DNA from: Membranipora membranacea
Taxonomy: Eukaryota > Bryozoa > Gymnolaemata > Cheilostomatida > Membraniporidae
NCBI GenBank assembly: GCA_914767715.1
Contig: OU612067.1
Span: 23,534,162-23,598,161 of the forward strand
DNA length: 64,000 bases
Direction of reading: 5' to 3'
A model generated the notes under the pieces. The model was given only the letters and a program-made list of their open reading frames with translations, had not been told where the DNA came from and did not search any database. This document shows, piece after piece, positions 37,653-49,100 of this stretch. The first letter of the stretch is position 1; each line of letters opens with the position of its first letter. The translations under genes and the position numbers were made by a program.

Positions 37653-39681
37653 GTCAGGTTGATTCCTGTCTCGGTGATGTTTTTAAGTCACAAATGCCTA
37701 GGAACTTGAGATATTGGATGTTTTGCCTTTGAGCAGCTACCACACTAGCATCCACGAAATATTTTAGATTTATCTCAAAGATTCTGTCTAGGATAAATAT
37801 TTTGGATGCCTAAGATGAAAATTATAAGTATAAGACTGCAGGCTGCAGCTGACCTTCCAGATAGTTATTAAAATATAACAGCAATAATCAGTGGATGGGC
37901 TTATATTCTACTAGCTCAGTCTCATAGCTGCAGAGGAAGGAAACACACTGGGGACAGAGTGCCACAGAGTCTCTGAGTCTGATATAAAACCATCTGGGAG
38001 CAAGCGGTCACCCCACTGTTACAATTGTTCATCTTTAGTTATCTGTACAGATTTACCCCTTCCTGCTGAGAAAGCGGGCAACGCCTTGTAAAGAGTGTTC
38101 ATTTATTTCTTTTTGTATCAAATTGGTTCAAAATAAGGTGTGTCACATGAAATGTTTGTAGATTTCAAAGTGAATGATAATTGATATAATCTAGTTGTCA
38201 TGCAAATCACGATACTTGTTTTGAATGAAAAACTTAGTTCAACTAAATTTATAAAAAAGCAGCACTCACTCACATACAAAAATATAGTCACGCAACGGTT
38301 TTCTTTGGTACCCAGAATCATTATATCAGGCTTTCACTGGATATTTAACATTAATCCTAGTTTCCGATGTTTACATTTTGTTTAGTGTAGATTATTGAGA
38401 CTTGCTTCTCTTACCGATCAAAACATGAAGTGTCAAACCCATCTACAAACATATGCAGATTTATATTATCTGTGATGGCCACTCTCACGGAAAGGCGTTT
38501 AGGATTAGCATGTATTCATTGTATTTCATTGCATTCATGTATCACTGCGCCAAAATATCATGAATATAGTTTCGTTGCGCAATGATTTTACTGGCGCTGC
38601 AAAGTTATTATATTTCTAAAATATAACTCATAATATACTTGCGGTCATATTTGACTCCTAATGGTTGTTAACGATCGACTGAGTGATGGTATATTCTCCA
38701 AACAATTTATGAACCACATAAGCTGGGGGGGGGGAATTAGTTAAGATGAATCCCATGTCTTATTTCATCATGACAACCTAGAATTGTTCTCAAACTTGTT
38801 TGTTTGGACCGCTAAAAAAGTAACAAGGGAGGGACTTGTCTTCGTCATGAAGATCCAACAAATGTGAAATATCATATTCACAAATATACTATTGAGACAC
38901 TACTGTGTGTTGCAGGTACAGGACAGAGTAAGCAGAGAGAGTAAATCATTAGCAGAGAAATATCCTAATAGCTGTTCAGGGCAGACAGCTGTACCATTTA
39001 AAACATTGACAAAGGGAAGAAAGCTGTATCTGTTCCCTGGGTTCAACCCACGTCGCTAAACACATATACCCTGCTACTGAACACTAATATAGATAGGACT
39101 TATAGGTATACGATCAATTGAGATGTTACCACACTTTATGTTGTGTCCCTTATTCACTGGGACTTTTTATCATTATCAAAGGCATATATCTAACCATCCA
39201 TGTTGAAGTAAGCCCACCATGCGGTTCTGTTCAAATATGCCTAACACTTTTAGTTGGAGTATTCTTCTCAAAAACTGGCACAGTTTGGTTTTGTGTAAGC
39301 CTAAGAATACTAAAAGAAATTATCACAGCTGTTTGCATACTACACTATCCTCATCACCCATATTTGATTTCAACTATAATTATATACCAGTGTTTTTAAT
39401 TATTCAAAATAGTGTAAATAAACTTTTCTTGTGAAAGAATTGTCAAACGCATAGATGTGGAAGTGAAAAATTTGGCGCTTACTAAACTTCACCATTATGA
39501 AATGTGCAGCTGAGTCATCTAGAGTTACACCCTGCTGGTGGTTAGACTGTAATAATCATGTATAGTTAAGCTCCATACACTGCTAAAGTCTGCCTAATCC
39601 TAACTCATAGTGGAGCCTGCTACAGATCTCATACAGCCTGGAGCTGCATAGTTACGAGTTACATCCTTAGTCTTATAAAGA
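37653..39681. other. Intergenic region between ROCO start and BRCC3 3' end
   Basis: No gene is recognised in 2.0 kb. Both flanking genes are on the minus strand, so this should hold the ROCO promoter and the BRCC3 polyadenylation site. I could not identify either with confidence. A G run lies near 38727. Confidence 0.5.
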
Positions 39682-39872
39682 TCAGCTCTGATCACTGCTC
39701 GGGTCTGTTAGTGAGGCTGATGGAGCTATAGAGTTTATCTGTGTCTGAAGATGCTGCTTTTCTAATAAAAGTCTCTCTTTAGTAATCTTATTCTGTTCCA
39801 GTTTGTTAGTCAGTGACCTCATCAATGGTGTCACTAAAGTATCTAGTATATGGCAGACGCTGGCTGAGTAAA
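39682..39872 (-). CDS. BRCC3: BRCC3 last exon: C-terminal coiled coil and stop
   Basis: Acceptor tatatttcag, 191 nt, ending in TGA at 39684-39682. The product VYSASVCHILDTLVTPLMRS leads into a heptad coiled coil (LTNKLEQNKITKERLLLEKQ) and a short Ser-rich tail (LTDPSSDQS). The position and coiled coil match the BRCC36 C-terminus, which packs with the Abraxas/ABRO1 coiled coil. Phase 1 entry (G|TT) joins the NSS end of the previous exon. Confidence 0.88.
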
Positions 39873-42800
39873 CTGAAATATAATAATGACAGATACCTGT
39901 TACTCTTAATTCTTATGGTCTTGCCTGACAGGCCCACAAAATGCTTGGAATTGTGATATGCGAGGCTACACACACCCACTTTCCATACCTTGTGAAAACA
40001 TTGCTAGGTGACTGAGCAATGAATAAGGACCAATGACCGATCAAATGTGCTGCATTGAACCAACTGGCCAACGACAGAAGCGTAGGTTAAGATGCTAATT
40101 CACAACACCAATATGATGGTCTCTGAAAATACGCATCGTTAGCGCACTCAACGGCGTTGCTCGGCATTGAACTGAGGAAGACAATTCCACGCATTTAGTT
40201 GGCCTGTGGCCTAGGAGCAGCTTCTAGTGTATGATAGTCTATCTACTGAATAATCACAAGGTTATAACACCTCAGCAACAACAAGTTTTAGATGAAAATG
40301 GAAAAATAATGTGACATCGACGTTTTGGGGTATTGTGGAGAGTCGGAGGTATGGTCTGCTAGGTGGAGAATGCAGCGGGAATATCACTTGGGAGCTTTTT
40401 TTATCGTTCCAGCCTCCAGGCACCTTAGGTGTGTATTCTTCCATATAGACACAATTTTGAGTATGATATTTGAACTGTTCGCAGTACCATGCAACGAAAA
40501 TCAAACCAACTACTTTCTTTTTGATAAAAACAATAGTCATGGGTATATCAGATATCACACTCACCTGAAGAGTTATAAACCTGTGTTACTAGATTACTAT
40601 CTTTATCAGCAGGTATTGTGGAGCGGTAGGCTATACTCTCTTCTGTTAGTAAAACTTTAGGTAAGGAAATAAGGCTATGCAGATTATGTGCTTCATAAGT
40701 CAGTTTCTTGTCCACGTAGAGTGGTACTTCTTTTCTGTCAAACCTGAAAATAGAGAAGCTAAGTCCGGCATGTGTGTTTATGACTCATCAAACCAGTTCA
40801 ATTCAATATTTCATTAGTGTTGGCAAAGTAACTTAGCTGTACGTTAAGTGCCGTTTTTTAATCAGAGATCGGCAACCCTAAATGTCTCACAATCCCTCAG
40901 AACCTCACAGCAAGAAAATGTTATAAAACTTACTCATGAGGGTTACTCGTTTTCTGTACAGACTGAAAACATGTCACTTGGATCTGTGATTCCTAAAACA
41001 GAACCATCTCTTATTACAGGTAGGTAAGTAATGGATATCTGAGCATGTCATGTAAGTCGCACTCCCAGCTGAAAGTGAGTAATTGAGGTATAAGAGCTCA
41101 TCTTATGCTGGGTCAGAAAAAAAACCCTCCCTAAACCGACAAATAACGTAACACGAAAAGTAGTCTACCTGTGTGGTTTTATCGATATTAAATACTGAAA
41201 AGATAACTCCAACAAAACAAGGATCCATCATCTGATAGTCAGCCTGGGTTCTCACATCTACAACAAAAAAGGCAGGTTCATAATTGACATCAAAAGTAGT
41301 GAGTAAGAGAGGTGAGTAAAACACACCACACTAGTCATGTTGTACAAATGTAGCCCAATGCTTTCGAACGAAGTATTACCAGTAAGGTGTTGCAGAGAAG
41401 TATTAGTTATTCGAGTACAGATTTGCAAGAGAGCTCAGCTTTTACCGAGATAAAGTTTGTACTGATTTTGTTAAATTCACCCCACTATCATACAAGTGAG
41501 CCTAATAAATAAGAGGATATCGTAAATTGGAGTTGTGTCCTCATTGAACCTTTTAGTCAAAAGACAGACAACTCCTGTTTGTAGTTCACTTCTCGAGCAG
41601 GAAGTAATGCGCCGGAAATTCAACCAGGTTGCAATTTATGTCATTTTATCATCAATCACATTTCACTTGATAATCCAATGCCACTGAGAGCAAACCAGCA
41701 CAATGGAGAAAGCACATAAGAGTTTCCCACAAAACTACAACTGAGAGTCACAGAATCTTTCGATGGAAATCATGCGGCCCTTTTATGTGTACCACAGTAG
41801 TTGCAGACAGCTAACCTATGGCTAACTTAATATCAACATCACGTCAATAATCGCCAATCAGCAGAGTATATATATACATATATATATCATATATAATTAT
41901 ATACATACATATAATTGAATATAATATATATATATCATATATAAGTATATACATACATATAATTGAATATAATATATATATCATATATAAGTATATGCAT
42001 ACATATAATTGAATATAATTTATATATAGAGTAGACATCAGATTAATAATTACCGACATGAGAAGGCCAGACGGTGATGTGTGGATGAGACTGATACCAT
42101 CCTATTACCCTCATTGGTCTCTTTAACTTCTGACCTAAACTCTGAAATAGAAACATTACAAAGTAATCTAAACATTTGTTACTATGGCTTCTACCAAACT
42201 GGAACGAGAAATGATTGATATGTAAATATATATAAGGAAGCTATGTATGAAATGTTTATAGCAAATAAAGACACTGAAGTTGTTCTAGAATTTAAGCGCA
42301 TACGGTAAGAGCCATCAGCTGTGATATCAAAAGTTCCATGGATTCATCGAGATGCCCTCATAGGCTGGTGATAGAACAAGCAAAAATCTAAAAGGTTGCT
42401 TTATCTACAGTCATAATTTCATGTTAGCCATAGAACAAGTTTGATCCAATTTGCCTGCATTCCCCTTGCTCCCCTTTCACTGGTCACACTGCAGGTATTT
42501 TTGCCTGCGGCGTGACCAGTGGAGAGGGAGCAACTCCAAATGCAGGCAAATTGACCAATCTCAGCCTTGTCACGATTGGCTACTGACAGGGCTAAACAAG
42601 GCTAGACCAAACTTGGTCCATGTCAGTCTTAATGTTGATACATTATTTTTTCTGCACACCAAGGTAAGAAGTATTGATGCTCAACATACATCACCATACA
42701 TAGCAGCATCGGTGAGTTGTTCAGGTGATATCTCACATCTATCTTGTCATTTAATCTGATCTCTGTAGTATCACCAACGCTGACACATGAGCCACAGAGT

Positions 42801-43631
42801 CATTATCTTACTGTAAAATAAATATCATATCTCCAACTGTGATCTTGCATTTGCTTCCATATTAGTGGGGGTCCAGGTGCCTAGTTCAACATGAAAAACG
42901 GAATGCCACTTAAAAGTTTCTGATAATGAATTCTGACACACAGGCTAACCTATTCGTATACTATGTGTAATACTTTTTCTATGCTCAGCGCTGAACCATC
43001 ATCGCAGAGTAAGAGGGAGTCTATGTATGATGACAAAATTTAGTGAAAGTCATGAATTCTCTCCTAACGTCCCTTTATACATCTCATGTCTTCTACTGTA
43101 TTTGTAATCTCATCATCTTAAAGGTGGAGAATTTTGATCGAAGCTAAGTTGCGAGTAAGTTCTCTTCATTTGGTTTGTCAGGCAGTTTGAGATATTAGGT
43201 AGCCAATGTGTTGGCTCTGATAACTGATTTGCTGGGTGGAGTGAAAGAGCTAATGTCAGGTCATATCACACATATCATGTGTTATACCATTGCATGTACA
43301 TCTCTGATCGACGGAGAGTGAACTAATTCACTTAGCATGAGTACCATCGGTGTGACGACCCAAGTTCATTTTCATTAATTAGGAGTGGGTAAAGGTTAGG
43401 TACTCGTACTAAATTAGCTCTAATGATCAGAGATACACACGATGTCAGTGTGAGGTGATATGGTACCTTTGACAATGTCTCTCTCCCTAATCAATCGGAG
43501 CTAACGCATTGGCTAGATATTGGGTAAAGTAGCAAAATAGATAACATACATCACCAATAAGGATCCAATTACCTCCTCTCTTTCAGTAGAACATAGACAT
43601 CGGACGCTAACACACATCCACTAGCAGACAT
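39682..43631 (-). CDS. BRCC3: BRCC36-type JAMM deubiquitinase gene, possibly inactive or decaying
   Basis: Exons in order: 43631-43550 (lesion), 42810-42690 (lesion), 42141-42054, 41257-41169, 40992-40934, 40743-40565, 39872-39682. From 42141 on, every splice site and phase agrees. The product follows the BRCC36 layout from MPN domain (ISPEQL, then RPMRVIGWYQSHPHITVWPS, VDVRTQADYQMMDP, FVGVIFSVF, VTCFQSVQ) to the C-terminal helical region (LPKVLL, LTNKLEQNK, LLLEKQHLQTQ). BRCC36 cleaves Lys63-linked ubiquitin as part of the BRISC and BRCA1-A complexes with an Abraxas-type partner. Here the first zinc-ligand His of the JAMM motif is Gln. The first two exons have frame breaks and residues corresponding to the stretch between them (about 25) were not found. 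Family assignment is firm; activity and integrity are doubtful. Confidence 0.88.
40565..40743 (-). CDS. BRCC3: BRCC3 exon, post-MPN linker and helix
   Basis: Acceptor ctattttcag, donor GTGAGT, 179 nt, phase 2 in and phase 1 out. The product EFDRKEVPLYVDKKLTYEAH leads to LPKVLLTEESIAYRS and VTQVYNSS. It corresponds to the BRCC36 stretch with the conserved 'ELPKIL...EEQDAY' pattern after the MPN core. No lesion. Confidence 0.88.
40934..40992 (-). CDS. BRCC3: BRCC3 exon, MPN C-terminal strand
   Basis: Acceptor ttctgttttag, donor GTAAGT, 59 nt, phase 0 in and phase 2 out. The product is ESQIQVTCFQSVQKTSNPHE, with the CFQS motif found at this point in BRCC36. Frame intact. Confidence 0.85.
41169..41257 (-). 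CDS. BRCC3: BRCC3 exon, MPN core after the JAMM motif
   Basis: Acceptor tttgttgtag, donor GTAGAC, 89 nt. The first two bases AT complete the GAT codon, the JAMM Asp (zinc ligand). The product is DVRTQADYQMMDPCFVGVIF and on to FNIDKTTQ, nearly colinear with BRCC36 in this very conserved region. Confidence 0.9.
41865..42035. repeat. AT-rich tandem repeat, about 46-48 bp unit
   Basis: Three or more imperfect copies of a unit containing acatacatataattgaata and tatatatcatatataagtat, plus shorter TA runs. It lies in a BRCC3 intron, ending about 20 bp from the JAMM exon donor at 42053. Confidence 0.85.
42054..42141 (-). CDS. BRCC3: BRCC3 exon carrying the JAMM motif with His-to-Gln change
   Basis: Acceptor ttctatttcag, donor GTAATT, 88 nt, phase 0 in and phase 1 out. 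The product is SLGQKLKRPMRVIGWYQSHP then HITVWPSHV. In active BRCC36 the motif reads H-S-H-P-x7-S-x2-D with both His and the Asp binding zinc. Here the first His codon is CAG (Gln), plus-strand 42091-42093. The second His, the Ser and the Asp (completed by the next exon) remain. His-to-Gln changes at these ligands are used to make catalytically dead BRCC36, so this protein would probably be inactive. A sequencing error at one base (CAG for CAC or CAT) cannot be excluded. Confidence 0.9.
42451..42549. mobile_element. Foldback element, relative of the one at 32143
   Basis: The arms ttgcctgcatt...ttgctcccctttcactggtcac and their complement ending aaatgcaggcaa form a hairpin of about 40-bp stems. 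The cactggtca / tgaccagtgg core and ctgcagg loop motif are shared with 32143-32217. It lies in a BRCC3 intron. Confidence 0.75.
42690..42810 (-). pseudogene. BRCC3: BRCC3 MPN exon with frameshift and stop
   Basis: Acceptor ttttacag (or the AG four bases later) and donor GTATGT. In one frame it reads DSVAHVSALVILQRSD, in another ISPEQLTDAAMYGD. Together these cover the BRCC36 stretch around 'VIILRRSD...ISPEQL'. Between them are 22 nt where 21 are expected, a one-base excess, and the corrected frame would still contain a TGA where Arg is usual. The exit phase (0) fits the JAMM exon once the extra base is discounted. So this is a real exon with at least two lesions, or sequence errors. Confidence 0.7.
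43192..43523. mobile_element. hAT-like MITE, second copy
   Basis: It starts TAGCCAATGTGTTGGCTCTGA at 43200 and ends near 43515 with a diverged complement (TCGGAGCTAACGCATTGGCTA). The ends match the element at 51819. Flanks gatattagg and gatattggg look like an 8-bp target duplication with a one-base change. About 316 bp, non-coding, in a BRCC3 intron. Confidence 0.65.
43550..43631 (-). pseudogene. BRCC3: BRCC3 first exon with out-of-frame deletion
   Basis: ATG at 43631 begins MSASGCVLASDVYV, like the BRCC36 N-terminus up to '...ESDAFLV'. The next recognisable block, STEREEVIGSLL, which holds the conserved MPN Glu, follows in another frame with about six residues missing. That is a deletion of 3n+1 bases. 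In the ATG frame translation ends at TAA soon after. The donor GTATGT lies at 43549. A second ATG in the STERE frame (from 43617) could in principle start a shorter protein (MCVSVRCLC...). Confidence 0.6.
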
Positions 43632-45531
43632 AATTACGCACTGCCAACTACTACCCTGCAACAAACAAAGATAACTCCCATGTATTATATAGCCGATCAG
43701 TTTACTGAACAAATAATGTACCAGTTAAAAAAGGGTGCAAATGAAATTATTTTTAGAGCATTTAAATAAAACATTTGTACAGCTGACATGGCGCAACTCT
43801 CACTGAGGCCCGTGATTTGTTGATTTTTAGACCTTTTGATACCATTTTCATTTTCAACCAATGGGACTTAAGCTAGAGAGTAGAGTAAAATAACCTCATA
43901 TAAGTCTTGGTACAGTTATCGAGTGCCCCAGTGGCCAAGGCCTCAACGCACACAGTTCTTTCACTATACATTAAAAAATAAAGCACAGTTGTGCTGTAGT
44001 ATGTAGGATAAGACCAGGGGAACGATGTCTGGGAACCTCTCTTCAGACATGTTCCAAGACACCTATGAGACTTGTATAACAAAAGGCCTTTTGTACTTGA
44101 ACCAAGGACAGTAGAGACCATAACTCTATGGTAGAGACTAGCTCCTTGCACTAACTTACTGAGTTGCCAGGGTAGGCCTATTATTATCCTCAATGAAATT
44201 TGAATTGACAAATTCATTCTTATTTAATTATATCATGACTTCAATATTATTTCATTACATTTTATTACAAAATAAAGTACACCTATGCTGTAGTATGTTG
44301 GATAGGCCCTGGAAGCCGATGTCAGGGAGACATGCCCCAATGCACCTATGAGAGTTGTGTAACAAAAGGCCTTTTGTTTGGTGAACAAAGGAGTACAATG
44401 GCAGGCAAAGTGTGCTTGTCTGAATGCATGTTGTTGGATTCATGTGATTGCATGCTGGGGCGCGTGTATGCTAGGCTCAGCTCTCTTCTTTTGCTACACT
44501 CATTTGTGGGGATACACAATCCACCTGCTGCTATGATATGTAGGAACCACTGGTAAAGGGTATTTCACAACTGTACTTTATTTTGTAGGGTCACCTCAGG
44601 GCCTTATTATACATGTTTAGTAAAAAATTATCAGTTCAGATCAAAATCATTCTACTGTTTTAAATTACTGCTGTACTTACTAGAAAATGTGTTGTCTCTG
44701 ATTGAAGGCAACACATCGGCTTAATCAATGAGTAAGAGGGACTTCTTGGCTACATAATATTGTACTCATCTGACTCTCCAGTTTCCACTTGCCAGTATGC
44801 TCTTTGAGACGATGATCTCTAACTATTTACTAGGGAGTTCTCTTCAGAGCATATGAACAGAAGATTAGAGATCAACCTGACAGGAAATAGTCATATTAAT
44901 AGGCTGCACACATGATACAAGATCATTCATAGAGTGATAAAATTTACCTGTAGTGTTTAAAACTATGGACTATCTACAAAATCAAAACTAAACTAAGGAA
45001 GACACTTGTGACTTTATTATTATTTATTTACAAGGCTAAGAGCTACAATATATCAGGAAAAGATAGCTTTGCTTTCATATATTGATTGTCAGCTTGTAAC
45101 CTTCTTAGCATAAATAGCTTGATGTGAGTCTGAGGCCCATCAGAAGGTTACCTTGGCCATAGCTAGAATAAATGCAATCTCTCTGCAGTGTCTGTCTGTC
45201 TGTTACACTCTGTCTGTCTGTCATTGTTGTGTTAATTATGAATTAGTTAGGTTATTCAAGGAGTAACAGGTTTCTTCTGTGACTCCTTTGGTTAGTTGGG
45301 TACATACTAATTTAGGAATGTTGGAAACAGGGAGAATGGAAATGAAACGACCTGTCTGAAGAAGGATCAGATGGACTCAAACCAAGGAGTTTGACAACCA
45401 TTGCATGGTACTTTCTCCTATATCTTCCTAGTGTTTGTTGGCTGTCTACCATAGCCAAGTGCTTGTCCTATATTGCCCGAGAGTTTATTGACTCACAATC
45501 TTAGTAAGGTGCTTTTTGTTTTTATTTGTAG
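43632..45531. other. Region between BRCC3 start and first CUB exon, with a local direct repeat
   Basis: No signal peptide or exon of the CUB gene was recognised here. About 100 bp at 43991-44094 (tgctgtagtatgtaggat ... aacaaaaggccttttgt) recurs at 44286-44378. The divergent promoters of BRCC3 and possibly the CUB gene should lie here or beyond. Confidence 0.5.
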
Positions 45532-46176
45532 ACTGCTGCGGTGAGTTGTCAGGTGAGACAGGAAATTTCAGATTCCCACCTGTTCAGCATGATAGCTATC
45601 CGCATGGAGTTAGCTGTGCCTGGAGAATTGTCACCAGCCTGAATAAGGTAAACAAATACAGAGTTGTGTTCCCTGTGTTCATTTCTACCATACCTGTATC
45701 AAAATTGAAAATGATTTGCTTTCTGCAGTATTTTTGTCGCATAAGTTTATCTGTTACAGGGGAGACAACATATAAAACATATAACATGATAAAACATAGT
45801 TGGACATGATTTCCTGAAGATTACAAGCTAGAATTGCATTGTGGGATACGTGCTGCCATAACCTTTGGCATATAGACTAATTGATGTATAAACGTTGTGT
45901 TTTTGTGCTAACTTGTGACATACATTTGTTGATGCCTAGATGTCCTCCGCTTATACAAGTAAAATTTTTTTCATGGAGGATTTTTTTACTTTTTTTCTCA
46001 ACCTATTAGAAAATCACGTCACTTAGCAGATAAAAAGATATTTGAACTTATGGATTTTTGTTTTCAGGGAGTTGATAACATCACCTCAACACACAACCAA
46101 CTGTATTTATGGTTTAAGACTGACTCATCAGTGAGCGCACAAGGGTTCGCTGTTACATGGACCTCACAGACTCCAG
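45532..46176 (+). CDS. CUB1 (incomplete)
   Basis: Exons 45532-45647 and 46068-46176. The first reads [18 protein letters not shown] then [17 protein letters not shown]. The second reads [20 protein letters not shown] then [11 protein letters not shown]. The middle of the domain, with the third and fourth cysteines, is not found. Reading past the weak GTAAAC donor gives [11 protein letters not shown], which looks like the expected next strand, so the true exon may extend or the domain may be damaged. Entry and exit phase 1 fit the neighbours. Confidence 0.65.
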
Positions 46177-49100
46177 GTGGGTCTAATTGATAGTATCTAA
46201 TGATGCAGTTTAACAGTGAATAATCAACAACCAGGAAACTAAAGGTGGAGCTAAGCCCACCTCTTGTGAAGTCTAGGCATATGGGCTGCATAAAGATTGA
46301 ATCAGGAGAGAGTGATGACTAGGACAGGTCTGGCTTGGTTGCCGGTGTAGGCTGTAGCTTTGCAAACCAGCAACTCGGTGGTCAGCACACTAGTAACAGA
46401 CTATCTGACCAGTACGCTGACCAGTACGTTCACCAGTACGCTGACCTGTATGCTGACCAGTACGCTGACCAGTACGCTGACCTGTACGCTGTCCAGTACG
46501 CTCACCAGTACGCTCACCAGTACGCTCACCAGTACGCTCACCAGTACGCTCACCAGTACGCTCACCAGTACGCTCACCAGTACGCTCACCAGTACGCTCA
46601 CCAGTACGCTCACCAGTACGCTCACCAGTACGCTGACCAGTGCGCTCACCAGTACGCTCACCAGTTCGCTCACCAGTACGCTCACCAGTACGCTCACCAG
46701 TACGCTCACCAGTGCGCTCACCAGTGCGCTCACCAGTGCGCTCACCAGTGCGCTCACCAGTACGCTCACCAGTACGCTCACCAGTACGCTCACCAGTACG
46801 CTCACCAGTTGTTTTACTCGATTAAGAAAAGTCTTAATTACAATGCCTCCGTCCAAGAGCACTTATCCAAGCATATATGCTACCACCAAGCAAATTTTGA
46901 TTATAAGAAATTGAAGAGATAAGAAATGGAAGGTCAGATGTCACTTTTAAGTAATTGTTCTGAAACTGAACTATTTCTCTACTTTTCTTTTTGCAGTTTG
47001 CGGTGGTGATATTGGAGATGAGACCAGTGGTTCTATCTCGAGTCCAGGATATCCTGGTAACTACCCAAGCAACAGAACATGTGTGTGGACTATACGCGTA
47101 CCTGATGGTAATAACATACATGTACACTTTGTTGGTGCGAATTTAGAAGCTCATTCTAACTGCAGCTATGACTATATTGAGGTAATGAAGTTTTCCACAG
47201 CTATTTATGAGGTTTCCCATAGTCATTTATGAAGTTTCCCACAGTCATTCATGAGGTTTTCCACAGCCATTCATGAGGTTTTTCTGACCCAATTTATGGG
47301 GGGATGGGTTTTTTTGCAAGGATTGAAGTTTCACTTTGTATTCACAGATCCAGTTAGGTTAGCCCATATTTGTACTCTGCATTGGATACACTGATTCATT
47401 TTGATTAATATGTTACAGCACAGATAATTTACAGAATTTCTCACTGCCAAAGAAACTATGATCCTCAAATGTTTCTACCAAGCCACAGCACCAATGTTCA
47501 GTGCTAAAGAATGATCCTAAAATATTATTTACTGTAAGTGAATTATGGCTGCATTGCTAATATAATCTTACTAATTTTATTGTTGTCTCCCCTGTTGATA
47601 GTTCAGGACGGGTTTGCGAGAGACAGACTCGCTTATCCAGAGATACTGTAACAATACCCCACCAGATAACATCGTAGTCGAAGGAGATGAGCTCTACATC
47701 AAATTCAGCTCAGATATCAGCCTCCAATAAAACGGGTTCATGGTCACCTGGAATGCTGTCCCATCTGGTAAGAAGCTAAGTTTTGCATGTTATAGACTGG
47801 TCATACTTCACAGGATGGCATTTATCCAACTGTTTGGTTGCAAGTGTCTTTAACAAAGAGCAGTAGCAGTATGATTTGGTGATTACATATATGCGGTATG
47901 GAACTCTATCAAGTTGAAGGATATATTTGTTGAAATTTGCCTGCAATTTTAGAAGCTAAGTTTTACAACTAGGTGGATCAATTATATTCATGCATCAAAT
48001 TATTCTCTGATTCTTCAGCTCCGTAATGATGTGCTTCTTTAGAAAATTGGTCCACTCTTAGTGCATTTTATATCTATCCCAGTAGAGGCCTTCCCGAAAA
48101 CGCTCACATCAAGCCAGGCTAACGTTTTGTGAGGTCAGAGAGCTGTTTGAGTGATCAGCCTATTGTAAAATCAAAACAAACAGAGCTATCTTGTATTCAA
48201 TACAGCAGAAAATCCATGGTGCTGATTTTCATTTTCCACTATGAGCCTATGCACCCACATCTCAATTGCAACCTCATGGAAGGGCACTGGCATCCCCATC
48301 CCAAAATTTGAGATATGATGGTCTAAAAAGTCAGCTTATTTGTGTGATTTCTGCAAATGTAGGTTAACACAGAGCACCAAACTAAGGCTATATTGTGTAG
48401 TAAGGTTTTCCATGAATGGCCCCCATTGAATACAATACTCCACTGAGATCCACTTGCTAAGTAAACAAACTTGGAATTTTATATTACAACAAGCACAGCG
48501 GTGTGTGTGTGTTCGATTGAGAATAAATGACACATACTATAAACTGAGGTAAGATGCAGGTCAGATAATAAAATAATCCAGCGATAGCTGAGTCATCGGC
48601 TGCACGAAGTTAGTGAAAATAAGGCGAAGGGAAAGGAGATCAAGAATTTTTAGACTTTAGCATTCCAATATGTTATAGCTTTAGACTTTAGATAAAGCTT
48701 TAGACATTAACTGTGTTACTGTTCTCATATTCTTGAAACTGACCAGCTTATAGTATGCCTTATGTATAATTATTTGAACTTGACTAAAAACTTTCGGTGA
48801 GGACCTGCTGTTTGCCATCCATTGTATATTTATAATTGGAGATTTTTAATTGATAAAACTTTATCAGCAGACAAAAATTCTAGATGTGATGATAAAATTC
48901 TAAATAATGTGCTGGGTAGATGGCGAGCCGAGGTAAATCCGAAAAATACTGTGCTGCGGCTAACTGTGACAAAGATTTTTGATTTTTTGTAAAAACTGGC
49001 AAGAACACAAAACATCAACCAAGACACAAATTTTTGCTGGTTATGTAAGTCAAAATCTATTTGTCATCAATTATTGTAATGCCCATTGAAATATTATTGT

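Noticed and set aside
38720-38740. Homopolymer G runs (also near 30437, 53285 and a C run near 56067)
   Set aside because: Ordinary intronic or intergenic simple sequence with no G-quadruplex-style spacing.
39118-39434. Plus-strand open frame with hydrophobic stretches near an AATAAA-like signal
   Set aside because: No recognisable domain, no splice context, in the intergenic region behind BRCC3.
43000-43050. A possible missing BRCC3 exon on the minus strand (DDGSALSIEKVLHIV)
   Set aside because: Weak likeness to the BRCC36 'TGTEMRTVAEKV' region, no convincing acceptor/donor pair, and a stop soon after. Too weak to list as an exon.
46335-46922. Long open frames of periodic AHQY, TSTL, RSPV and VLVS peptides on both strands
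   Set aside because: They come from a 12-bp minisatellite in an intron of the CUB gene, not from a protein gene.
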